Assembly: GCF_963259705.1 (NCBI RefSeq)
Contig: NC_081841.1
Span: forward strand, 30,717,358 to 30,781,357
Source: Myotis daubentonii
Taxonomy: Eukaryota > Chordata > Mammalia > Chiroptera > Vespertilionidae
DNA: 64,000 bases
Reading direction: 5' to 3'
Shown: positions 13,480 through 26,300 of the stretch, piece by piece
Position numbering within the stretch: position 1 is the stretch's first letter
Layout of the letters: each line of letters begins with the position of its first letter
Notes under the pieces: generated by a model
Told to the model about the DNA's origin: nothing
Database searches by the model: none
Seen by the model: only the letters and a program-made list of their open reading frames with translations
Program-made: the position numbers and the translations under genes

Positions 13480-14249
13480 TGGTTGTCTCTTGAATGCTTT
13501 CACTCTTGAGTCCAGAGCCTGCTAAAACAAATGTTTTTCTAGAGGCAGTAATTAAGTACAACATCGCTGGAAATGTGAGACCTGGGTTCAGCTTTTTCAG
13601 AGCTACGGGGATACATTGAATCTTTGCTAAGTACATTTTAGTTTGCATATCCTTGAAATAATCCTACATATGGTTGCACTGTGAGAAAATTCAAAATAGA
13701 GTATATATAAATGTCTGCCAAGATTAACTCTAATAAAATGTGTGCTTATCTAAGTGACAGGATATCTTATGATATTAAAATTTTAATATTTGTAGAGAAC
13801 TAAATTTTCTGATTAATCTTATAAAGAACTGAATATCATTTTAAGCTCTTTTACTGATTAATCAATCAAATGAGGCTGTGTTTCTCCTTTTAAGTTCATT
13901 GGTTGTCACCCTCTAGTTTATCCTTAGAATCATGATGCTTTATCATCTTTTCTATACGTAGGATTATTTATGAATTGACTATATTGATTATATTTATGAT
14001 GAAGTTAAACCTAGTTGCAGCAGTATTGTCTTTAGTACGCTTTTTTTGGTATGACCTTGAATGTATTTTATAGCATTTAATATTCAGAATGGTTTATATA
14101 AGCGAGATCTGTACAACTGTGGGGTAAAATGTAAACAACTGCACTATTAGGAAGATATTAAAGTAGAGGCTATATTTACAGTGTCGTCTTTCAAATCTAG
14201 CTATGCTGTAAACTGATGTTTGCTGTATGCTCCTCCTGATTTGAAATAG

Positions 14250-14330
14250 ATGAAAGAAAATGAACCTATTATCACCATGGTTCACACAATGATTGAGAAC
14301 TCGGCGCTAAGACCCCAACTGTACCAGCAA
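14250..14330 (+). CDS. PLEKHA5: PLEKHA5 cassette exon (27 codons)
   Basis: The exon encodes MKENEPIITMVHTMIENSAL followed by RPQLYQQ. The acceptor is gaaatag with a modest pyrimidine tract; the donor is caa|GTAAGG. It is 81 nt, phase 0 at both ends, so it can be skipped without a frame change. The common human 1116-residue isoform goes directly to the next exon (LSQDE), as I recall it, so this is probably an alternative exon. It opens with ATG, but nothing nearby looks like a promoter. The segment is helical and amphipathic in character; I know no defined function for it. Confidence 0.85.
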
Positions 14331-17300
14331 GTAAGGTCTTGGACAGTGAATGATACCGCTTTATCATCTGCAAAATCCCTCAGTGACAGTTTTGGTTTAT
14401 CCTCAGAGTTACTCATAACATTAGTGTTTTTCTTATTCCATTTTTTGTTTCTGTCTACTTGGGAAAATGCAATTCATCCATGCTTTTCAAGATGCTGCAG
14501 TATTCTTAGCATGGCTTCGCTGAACATTTTGCTGTTGAATATTGAGTGTGCCATTTTCCTGAAGTTATTGTGCAGAGTATTTGATTGATATGTACTTGGA
14601 GGTCTGCAGTACATTTGCAAAACTTTTACTAATATTGCCATTAATACTGATTAACTGTAAAAACATTTTAACTGATTTTTAGGAAAAACTTTAAAAAAAA
14701 TTTTTTCCTTATGTTATAAGCAGTTCCCCACCCCCACCCAATGTTTTAGGAATAGGTGATATTTGTATGGAAGTTCTTTACATGTAGCTTCTCTACTGTG
14801 GTCTGGTAAAACCAACAGTTGGCCATTTCTCAACATACTGGGAGTATCTTCTCCCTGTATTCTTATCATCCTTATGCAGTTATCAAGATAGCCTTATCTT
14901 TCCTCATTCTTTTTCCCTAACTCGGAATATATACCACGTAGTTGGCTGGCTTTCATTTAGGACCTTGGTAATCTGCAGATCTGCAAAAGAAGTCATTTTA
15001 TGCATTCTTATCCACTTTTTTATTTTTTTATTTCATGGTCTAAATGTTCTTAGCTGTGTGTTTTGCAACATCAGCTTCTTCCACCTCAACACTCTCAAAT
15101 TACTGTGGCCTATGACCTGTTAGTTACTTAAATCGTAGAGAAGAAGAAAATCAACTAACATGAAAAATGAATATATGTTTTGACTAAAATATGTAAAACA
15201 TCTGCTGTTGTTTTTTAAGTGCCTGGAGGTCACACTGGCTTTAAAGGCCTCTGGTTTGCTTTAGTCACCTTGGGGTCTCTGCATTGTGGCCTTGCAACTG
15301 TGAAACTGCAACAGTCGGGGGGGGGGGGGGGTGACTCATTTCTGAGCAGTTTTCAAAACATTTAACATATATTTCATGATGGAGCATAGTTTTTCATTTG
15401 CAATAAAGAGATAAAGTATTTAATATTTAAAGTTGAACAGCTTTACTTTTCAAAAGAAAACAGAACCTTTCCATTCTGAAAGTCACCAGATTAACGAACC
15501 TACACACTCCATTCCAAAATATCACCCAAGAACCTCAGCACTTGTTCTGGAGTCGATACCTTTCTCGGTGTCAATGCTATTGGTTTATTGTTTTATATAA
15601 CGCTACATTGATCTGAGGTCAAAGCCATTTGGTTTTATTAGGTTAATAAGAATGCTAGCCTGGATGTTCCGGTTTGGTTTGGTTTTTTTTTTCTTTTTTA
15701 TATTGGCTGCTAATCAGCATTGATGATGCAGACATCATTGCTGATTGAAAGTCCTCAGTCACACTAAAACTTCTAATTGGAGTTTTTTTTAAAATGTGGG
15801 GATATCTGAGATTGGTCTTATCAGATCACTGACCTTGAATACTGAAAGAACAGTAGATTTATATAAATATATTTCCTCATATTGATAATGGAAAGAAAAA
15901 GAGAACTAAAATTGATCAGAACAGGAAGATCTGACTGTCTGATAGCAACAGCCATGACTGGGCATGCGAAGGGCAGCCAGTTGCTGCGCAGTCGCTGTTG
16001 ACCCTCAGCACTGTCCAGGTGGTCGCTTTTTTTTAAATCTGCCACCGGGAAAGTGCTTAATTTTTGAAGGCCATTGCTACGGGATGACAGTTATAGTCAG
16101 CCACATTTCTCAAGCTATGTGTTATAAATTAAAATTAGATTTTTTTTTTCCCTCCAGATTTCCTTTGTCATGTTATTATCCAGAGGAAACCTTTATCAGA
16201 CTTTACATTGAACACTGTTATGCTTTTTTGACATTGCATTACAATACTGTATTAATGGCTCCTGAGTTTAGCTGAAAATACAGTGACAATATAATGTCTT
16301 ATGACCTGTTACTCTAAAGCACCCTGTTCGAGTTTTCTTTCAGGAGGATCTTTATGTTGGCATTTTCTTAGAAGAAGAAATTACCTAGATAGTAATTATC
16401 TTAAAATTAGTCAAATAAGTAGGACCGAAAACTGAATCAAAACAAATGTTAAAGAAATAAGCATCAAGTTTTTAAAATTCCTCTGTATTTATTCTACCGT
16501 CTTTAATAATTACATTGTTGTATCAGGGTTTTTATAATATAACTAATCAGTGAAATTAATCACCTGATAAATAATTGTTTTAAAAGATATAGACCAATAG
16601 CAAATACTTACAGCCCTGTGAGCATTTTTGAGTCTGCATAAGGTGTAATGTCTAATATTATTAAATATTTCCCCAAAAATCATTTTTGGGGTTTGTGTGT
16701 AGATATATATATGTTACATACTTAACAAGGGATACTGTAGAAAGTTGAATTTTAATGGACAAAACTAATTTTGTTTTGCTTAATGCCAAGCCATTTTTTT
16801 TTTAAAGATGATTAGATACCTTATGAAAAAGTTCTGGCTTTCTAAATAAAATGCAGCACATATCCTACACAGTCGGTCAAGTTTGCATAACACAACTTCT
16901 CTAATTGAAGCTGGAGCAGTGCTCAAGCTCATCTAATTACTACATGGCCACTTTTATTTGCTTTTCTAATGTTGCTGAAGTACTGCAAACCCAGGACGTT
17001 TGGGGGACTTTTTCTTTTTTTTTCTAAAGATGACTTTGAAAAATGGTAAAAAGTATTGCCACGAAACATTATTTTATGCAGAATTTTACTTAATCTGAAT
17101 ATTAATGAAATTATTTTTTTTTTGTAGTAAGGTTTTCGTATTGAGGACTAAATAACAAACTTCTTCAATTCTAGGTGGAAATTGTTTTTTTAATAAATTA
17201 TATACATCTTCTCTTAAGCACAGTTTAGCAGTTATCAGTAATGACAAATCGGTCATGCTTAAAAATTAATTATTTAAAGGATAATTTTGTTTTCTTATAC

Positions 17301-20300
17301 TCTTCTTCTGACAGGTAAAAGCACTGGATAGTGGAAGGTTGATTATTTTAAGAGTTTTCTCAATAATGAATATCTAACAATGATATCTAATAATGAATAT
17401 CTTTATTGAATAATTCCATAAAAGGTTTAAATAAATTTTTCTGTGATACTTTTTAGGTACAACAAAAATTTAATTTGTGTAAATAATATATTCAGATATG
17501 TATAAGGATATGTCATTCTAAAATTATAACTATGCAGTACATGTTTTTCTTTTTTATACTATGCCAACTGTTATGAAAATGAATTGACTAATATTCCGTA
17601 GATAAAAATGTTATACCCATATCAAAAATATTTATTACAGGTTACTAAGTTTTCATTTAAAATTACTAGTCTTTTTGCTGTTGACCCTGGGATGTAGGAT
17701 ACAATTCATATTTCAATCTGGATGTGGCACTGTCCACGAGTTATGTTCAAATTACACATTCCACTGTTTAGTAAAGCTGTTCTGCATTTAACTTTAAATA
17801 TTAAATAAGCAAAGTATATTTGAACATTTAGTATCTAAAGGCTTTATATCTTTTAATTCTTATAAATGAAAAAAATTTATTTTGTCATATTACTTACATT
17901 TTTTGTCATGGATCTAAGCATTTTAAAACTTATTTCTCATTGATAGGAGTATACATCCTTTTCTTGGATTTAGGTGCTTTAATTTAGAATGATAATTGAC
18001 ACTCCTCAGAACATATTCAGCAATCTTTATTTCAATATAGTACACAAGTATTGACTTTGGTCATTAAATTCATTTTTCATGTGATGTTCATTTCTATGAA
18101 AGTTTTGTGGTTTACAATCACTGTGCATATTCTTAAATTGTCACGGGTTCATTTGCATGAGGTACGTGAAAGTCGTGTCTTGAAATGAAACATGAAATCC
18201 AGGATGATTATTATATGTTTGGAATGCTGACATTTACCCTGATTCCCACATTTCCAGATCCATTCAAAATTATCTGCTATTTAAATTATGCCTCCTTCTA
18301 AAGTTGTAACTGTTAAGCAGTTTTATTAAAGAAAGGGCAGATATACTTATAATTTATACTTTCTTATACATTTGTATGTGTATATATGAAATTGAATTTT
18401 CTAATCTAGAATGTAGTTGGGGATACATTACTCCCATCCCCACTTTGAGAAAAAGTGTACCATTTAGTAAACATGCAATGAGCCCCAATTAAATTTTTCC
18501 ACTGTGTGTTTGTTACTGTCTAACAGTCAATATAAACTCTTAAAACAAGAGAGACAGTGAAATATTGCCTGCAGAGGCTGTGATGTGATCTGTGTATAAC
18601 CAACGGGGGTGGCTATTGAAATCTTGGTAAGCACAACCAGAAATGAGCATTTGTTTGACCAAAAGATATTTGGAAGAAGCTGAAGAAACCATGTTTAAAT
18701 ACACTGAATAATTATTATTTACAATATAATAAAACAAATGTTGTCAGTGAACATATATAAGTTTTTTTATGAAATTTGACTTTCATAGTTTATAATATAG
18801 GTTTTCAGTTTTATAAGGTTTTGAATGATTTTTTCCTCTTTTCAATTAAACCCATACTTTTCCTCCATTATCTTTTAGTTCTTAAGACAGAAGAACAAGA
18901 TAAGTCTATATTGTGTATGTGTGTTTATATATTATGTATCTGTATACAATATGTTATAAGCTTTGTTGGTAAAATTGTACTAAGATGTGTTGACGTTTGA
19001 GTGTACACATACACAGTTGTGTGATTATGTGTATACTGTGAAGGACAGTTTTGACGTTGAAATATGCCTGATTCAAATTATTTGATTCAATATAGTTGCT
19101 ACAATTGTATTTGTCAATTTTCATTAAAATGTGTGTCTTACAAATGGAAAATGTAAGGTGCTATATAATTTTGTGTGACCAGCTTATTATTTTGTTTGAT
19201 AAGCTGAAGTTAACACCATTTTTATGTATCTTGCATATTGTATCACTGTGAAATATTTTTCTATTTTTGTAATGATCTCTGTTTGAATTAAACTTCTGAA
19301 AGTATAAGAATCATTAAAACCCCATTTTTATTGTTATATAAACCTAAAATATTAACTATAGACTAAATGAGTATGTTTTTAAATATTAGTGTTAAAGTTG
19401 CTATATGACATTTTTCCTTATAGCTGTCACAAGATGAATGCAGAGGCACCTTATACAAATACAGACCTGACGAAGTAGATATTGATGTAAGTATTACTTT
19501 GCTGTGTATTGTCAGTGCTGTCATATTCTCTGCCAAAACATTGTAAATAAAGCATGACAAAAAAATCCCTCTTCCTTTTCTGCCCTGCAAAATGACATCA
19601 AATGAATTAGCATTTTCTTCTTTTGCACTTAGATTGAATCTATTCTCCAGCAATCTTCACTCCCATAGTTAGCAGTCAAATATATTAATAATCACATAGT
19701 TAGCAGTCAAATATATTAATAATCACATAAGTGAAAGTAAAATACTATTTCATTAAAAATTATGTAGGACTGAGGACAAAGTAAAATTGTCTAAATGTTT
19801 TGGATAAAGTATCCACTTCTACAAATTCTATCACTCCTTCCTTTTTTATTTAAATTTCATATTTTTTAATCATATTTCAGATCGATAGCTTGCCATGCAG
19901 TCTTACTTATTTATATCTCATTCTTCCCTCATTTCCCCTGGTTTTTATTCATTGAATTGTACCTCTTTCTCATTTCAGTTCACAGTAGTTCCCCCTTATC
20001 TGGTTTTGCTTTGTGCAGTTTCAGTGACCTGCAGTCAACCCAGGTCCAAAATATTAAATGAAATATTCCAGAAATAAACAATTCATAAATTTTAAATTTC
20101 TTCCCATTCTGAGTATCATGATGAAATCTCATGCCACCCCACCCATCTTGCCTATGAGGTGATTAATTCACCCCTTTGTCCGTCATCTCCTCCCTGCTGC
20201 ATACACTCCCCACCGACTCATTCATCACTTGGTACCCATCTCGGTTATCAGATCGAATGTCGAGGTATCGCAACGCTTGTGTTCAAGTAACCCCTATTTT

Positions 20301-23300
20301 AATTGAATAACATCCCCAAAGCTCAAGAGTAGTGATGCTGGCAATTCAGATATACCAAAGTGAAGCTATAAAAGTGTATGTATGTACAGGAAAAAACAGA
20401 GTATATGAACCGATGCCCTATGGATAAGGGGAAACCACTATATCCCATTAGGTATGACCTGAGTTTTGTCTAACAAAGAGAAGGTAGTTACTTTAATCGA
20501 TAAATGGCAAAGAAAGTGAAATCTCATATTTCTTGTTTGTCATTATGCATCAAAGTTTGGGACAGATTTACAGTTTGGGTAAGGTTTTTATTTTCAGACC
20601 AGTGGAGAACCAGTTTATTGTGGTATTGAAGTTTTATTAGCATATACTTTGATATTTTCATAATTTAAAAAAATGGGGTAGTACCAAGAATTTAAAGCAT
20701 TAAAACTACTGAAAGTGCCCTATCCGGGTTGGCTCAGTTGGAGGAGCATCATCCCATCTTACCAAAAGGTGGTGGGATCTATTCCCGGTCAGGGCACATA
20801 CCCAGGTTGCAGGTTCTGATCCCCAGTCCACTGCTCAATGTTTCTCTGTCACATGGATGTTTTTCTCTCTCCCTCCCTCTCTTTAAAAAAACTACTGAAA
20901 GCGATTTTTCTCTACTAGCAATATTTTTATTTGCACTGTTACAATTAGAAGCAATATTTTGTTTATATTCTTTTCTAAGAACATAACAGCATAATCCTAT
21001 ATAATAAAAGGCTAATATGCAAATTATCTCCTCCACCTGGAATTTAAAGGGGTGGGGTGGGGTGGGGCCCAATCGCCCTCGGCCCCTCCCCCAACCTGCT
21101 CCACCCCCTGTAGCCCTCCCCCCCCACCCTGATCGGGGACAGTGCCAGCCCACCAACCTTCCACGTTCCCTCCCCCTGGCAGGCCCTGCTCAATAGGGCC
21201 AGCCAGACCCCATTCATGCACAAATTCATGCACCAGCCCTCTAGTTTTAAAAATACAAAAATAGTATCCAGTTGGTATTTTAAAGTTTGTAGGGGAAAAA
21301 ATCTTAACCATGTTGAAATGATTTGTTTAAAGTGACTGCTTGATTACTAAGAATATGTTGAATCATTTAGGTCAGCGGTCGCCAACGATGGTCCATGAGG
21401 TCCGAAAGGTGGGCGACCGCTAATTTAGGTTACATAATATAATATATTATGTAATACAATGCGTTATATAATATGTTTTTTCACTTTATATGCATGTTTT
21501 TTAAGCACTTTATCTTTTATAAGCTATATTTAAGTGTTTATTTTATTCATTGAAATAAAGATTGAGCCCTAGCTGGTTTGGCTCAGTGGATGGAGCGAGC
21601 TTCTGCCCATAGACTGAAGGATCCCCAGTTAATTCTGGTCAAGGGCATGTACCTTGGTTGCAGGCTCGGTCTCCAGTCCTGGTCAGACCACGTGCAGGTG
21701 GCAACCAATTGATGTGTCTCTCTCACGTTGATGTTTCTCTCTCTCTTTCTCCCCTTCCCTTCCACTCTCTCTTAAAATCAATGAAAAATATCCTTGGGTG
21801 AGGATTGACCAAAAAAAAAAATTAAAGATTGACACAATTAGGTATTCCATAGCTGTTTTAAGTGTGTTTTCTTGTTAGAATCACCTCCAGTTACAGGAGT
21901 GATAACTAACCTACCTCCAGTTACAGGGAGGGGAAATTGCTAACAAAAGGTATCTTCTCTTACAACCTAGGCCAAGTTAAGCCGTCTCTGTGAACAAGAT
22001 AAAGTGGTACATGCTCTGGAAGAGAAACTTCAGCAACTCCACAAGGAGAAAGTAGGACAATTACGTTTATTATCTACAATTGATGTCACTTTATATGGTT
22101 ATTATTGGGACACTGTAATAACTGAAGTAAAAAAGAATTAATTCCATGGTGCAGAACATTAAATGTAATTATTTTTATTACAATAGTACACGCTTGAGCA
22201 AGCTTTGCTCTCCGCCAGCCAAGAGATAGAAATGAATGCCGATAACCCAGCAGCCATCCAGACTGTGGTGTTGCAGAGGGATGATTTACAAAACGGGCTG
22301 CTTAGCACATGTCGAGAACTTTCTCGAGCCACTGCCGTAAGTAGCAGATTCTGTTTTCCTATTAAATCTCCCTGAAATATTAGGCAGTTTTTTTCTTTAC
22401 CTATTTCTGTTTGGTTGGACTATCTTTAGAATTTATTTATTATTACTAGATATTAATTTGTTATTAATATAAAAAATGAAGGGTGGTCTTCATTTCTCTA
22501 ATTAGTAGTAGGCATCTTGTTTATTGTGAAATAGTTTTCGTAAGAGATAAATACTCCTGTTTATATATTATGCAAATGGAAAATTTTTAAATATGTTTAG
22601 ATTTATTATAGTAAGGAAATAAATATTTTTTTAACTTTAACTTTAAGGGATAATTTTGAGAAGGTGGTAATTAGGTTCACTCAACCAACCATTTCAGTAA
22701 AAGGCACCTGTGAAATGCTTTTAAGAACCTGTCAACATTTTACTTCATAGCTGCAGTGTAATCTAAGTTTAGATGATAGGTTTCAGTAAGAAATATCATT
22801 ATCCGAACCTTTTAACCCACAGTCTTGTCGCTTTATAAAGAGTCTCTTGGCATTACTAAATCTAAAAGTCTTACGTACAGTTTATAAATTAAGTGTTTTA
22901 TGAGTCTACACAGGCTGCTTTAGATCCTATATGCATTCATCTCTAAACATAGTAAGAGCACCTGCCCAAGCAGCCCTTTGAAAGAGAAATCCTCGCAAAA
23001 GCCACCTGTTTCAGAAAGCTGCTACCACACCCTTGTCTGTAGTTTCAATGGACTCTTTAGGGAGCAACTACCTTTTAAGAAGGTCCACAGCTTAACTAAG
23101 AAAGGTCTTTTCAAGCTGGCAGGATTCCAGAGTCTCAATGTGGCTTCAATTCTAAACACTAAAATAGTATCCCAAACATGAGCTATTTTTGCCCTAGCTG
23201 GTTTGGCTCAGTTGGCCCGCGATTGAAGGGTCCCACGTTGGATTCTGGTCAAGGGCACGTACCTTGGTTGCAGGCTCATGTGGAAGGTAACCAATAAGTG

Positions 23301-26300
23301 AGTCTCTCTCACATCAATATTTCTCTCTGTCTCTCCTCCTCCCTTCCACTCTCTCTAAAAATCAATGGGAAATATCCTCAGGTGAGGATTTAAAAGCAAA
23401 CAAACAAAACAAAAAAAAAAAAACAGGCTATTTTTAAATGAATATAGCATGGTGTTAAATCAAAACTTAGATTTTTATGATTCTTAAATACCTAATATTT
23501 AATACTAGAGGCCCAGTGCACAAAATTCATGCACTTGGCGGGGGTCTCTTACAGTCCAGGAGCCTGCGGGGAGCGGGCCTAAGATGGCAGTCAGACATCC
23601 TTAGTGCTGCCTTGGAGGCAGGAGAGGCTCTCATCATCACCACTGCACTCACCAGCTGTGAGCCTGGCTTCTGGCTGAGTGGCACTTCCCCTGTGAGAGC
23701 ACACTGACCACCAGGGGGCAGCTCCTGCATTAAGCGTCTTCCCCCTGGTGGTCAGTGTACATTATATCGACCAGTCGTTCTGCCATTCGGTCGATTTGCA
23801 TATTAGCCTTTTATTATATAGGATACTTATCCCTGATTTTAAAGTTATAGTTATTTAAATTATCTCATTTAATGTTTGTTACTTACACAGTAATGTTATA
23901 GGTGTATTTTTTAAGAGTTTAATATTCTTTCATTTGTGATCTTGAAATCAGAACCTTCTAGCTGTAGCATCCAGTACTCTAAGATGTGCATTGAAAATTG
24001 GATGAATTGATTGAACTGAATGATTTGCCAACGTTACAAAACTAAGAAGTGCTGTGTCCTTAACACAAATCCGACCTTTTAACCATAGACCTGAAGACCT
24101 AGATTACGTAGATTTTTATAATCCCATGTAATAAAACCCTAATATGCAATTCAACCGAACAGTGGAACAACCAGTCGCTATGACATGCACTGACCACCAG
24201 GGAGCAGATGCCCAACGCAGGAGCTGCCCCCTGGTGGTCAGTGTGCTCCCACAGGAGGAGCACTGCTCGGCCAGAAACCGGACGAGCACAGCGGCGGTTG
24301 CAGGAGCCTCTCCCACCTCTGCTGCAGGCAGGCGGTAAGAAGCGAGGGGTCCCTGGACTGCGAGAGGGATGTCTGACTGCCAGCGTAGGCCCAATCCCCA
24401 TGGGGATCCGAATTTTGTATACCAGGCCTCTAGTGTAGTCATAAAGAAAATGAGTACACCTGAAATGTCTACAAGATGGTAATCAATTAATGATGGGTCG
24501 GATTTGGATAGGAGGAAAGGGGATATGAAAGGTGGTCCTTAAATCACAGCACAGAAATGAGAATGTGGGAGACATGTCTGGAGAAGCAAGAAGTGGAATT
24601 GGCTGGGAATTTAGGGATCCGGAATATGAGATTAGAAAGGGAAATGGGGCTGAGCTATCAGTGCCAAACTCATGAAAACGTCAGTATTTCTGTGATGACC
24701 TGAGTCAAATCAAAATTTAGTTGGAAGCTATTTCATGATTGATGTCTGTGTTAGGGAATTCTGGGGATGTGCACTTAAATCTCATTAGGGGGCTTAGAAT
24801 TGGCTCCATCCCAAGGTTAACTCCAGCACTGATGGAGGTTTATTAAAAATGTTTTAATAGATATTAATCATGTTTTAGTAGCCCACTTTCTGGTTTTATC
24901 CTATATAACCACTTTTCTGTTTTGTTTCTTTCCCCTTGCCTTCAGCATTATTCGGTGATCATTACAAACCCTCAGTATGTTCTTCTAAGACATGTCTTAC
25001 TGCATAGAATACAAACTGTGTTCATTTGTGCCTTTATGTAAAGTTAACGCATATTAGCAGCTGAAGGCAACAAATGATGCATAGCGTCATACTGGGCATA
25101 TAGTGGACACTCAGTGGATGTTGATTAGATTTAAATTTCATTTAACATTTATGGCAGCAGAATCTCAGAGGAGTCCTCTGATTCTCTCACAATTGATTCA
25201 GGGCATTGGTTCAAATCTACCTTCTGAGGTATAAAAAAATAGAACATCAGAGGCATAACATTAAGGCATCCAATGATCAAACCTGGGTTTCAGAGAACAT
25301 CTCCTCACCTGGTTGGCTACTTAGGTAGATAAAACCAGGATTAGCACAAGGTAAACATGTAAAGCAGCATTCCCTTTATGTTTTATTTAATTCTTGAAGC
25401 TATACTTCCTCTCCATAAGCCCCGTCCAGCACACCCACATGCTTGTAAGCACACGGTGTTCTCTCCTCACCTCTATTTTACCTAAACACGATTAGTGAGA
25501 AAGATCATTAAAGCAGTCTGTTATACCTTGGAATTTTTCAGTGTGTACCTGTCTTAGTTTGGATTCTCCTCTGAAAGCAGACCCTGAGATGAGGAACTGG
25601 GTTCAGAAAGTTTAGGAGGAGGTTCAGGAACGGAAGCGCACTGAGTGTGGAGAGGGAGAGGGGAAAGCCAATGACGGTTTCACTGCTGAGTCCGTTACCG
25701 CTGTGAGCAACGGGACTTCGGTCCCACTGAGGACTCTGAGAAAATGCAGAGTGCTTCAGGATTTCCCAGAGAGAGGCTTGCCACGGTGACGAAACTAATA
25801 AGGAACAGAGTCAGACCAGAGTCAGCGTCTAAGTCAGACACTTGATTCTAGGGCTTCTGTACTTCCTGCTCTACCTCACGAGGCAGTCACATGTACTTTC
25901 TGGAACTTGAAATCAAATTTATATTTTCTTATAAAAAAAAAACTAAAATTGGCATTACAGGCATCAGAAACAAGTTATAAAGGCCCCCAATCATCCTGAA
26001 TCATCCTAGTAGAGGGCTTCTGTATTGATCCACTGTAAAACTGTCAGTATATGAAACCGTAGTAATAATCCTGAATATTTCTCCAGCAGTTACTAACTGC
26101 CGGGTTCATTATGAGTGCTTTACATGCACTTAATCCGAATAATACCCCCTTGAGGTGGGTACTTTTTTTTTTTAATATATATTTTATTGATTTTTTACAG
26201 AGAGGAAGGGAAAGGGATAGAGAGATAGAAATATCGATCAGCTGCCTCCTGCACTCCTCCTACTGGGGATGTGCCTGCAACCAAGGTACATGCCCTTGAC

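Larger units (their letters stand above)
1..14249 (+). other. Upstream intron of PLEKHA5 (no exon seen)
   Basis: Read as intron because PLEKHA5 exons encoding the PH domain and central linker must precede 14250. I found no open segment with splice borders that resembles known PLEKHA5 sequence. It contains the SINEs, the Helitron and the hAT fragment listed separately; the rest is AT-rich unique sequence. The longest open frames are non-conserved and about 100 codons or less. Confidence 0.7.

Noticed and set aside
20779..21311. Glycine-rich open frames of up to 125 codons on the minus strand
   Set aside because: They come from the C-rich Helitron interior joined to a SINE; they cross element borders.
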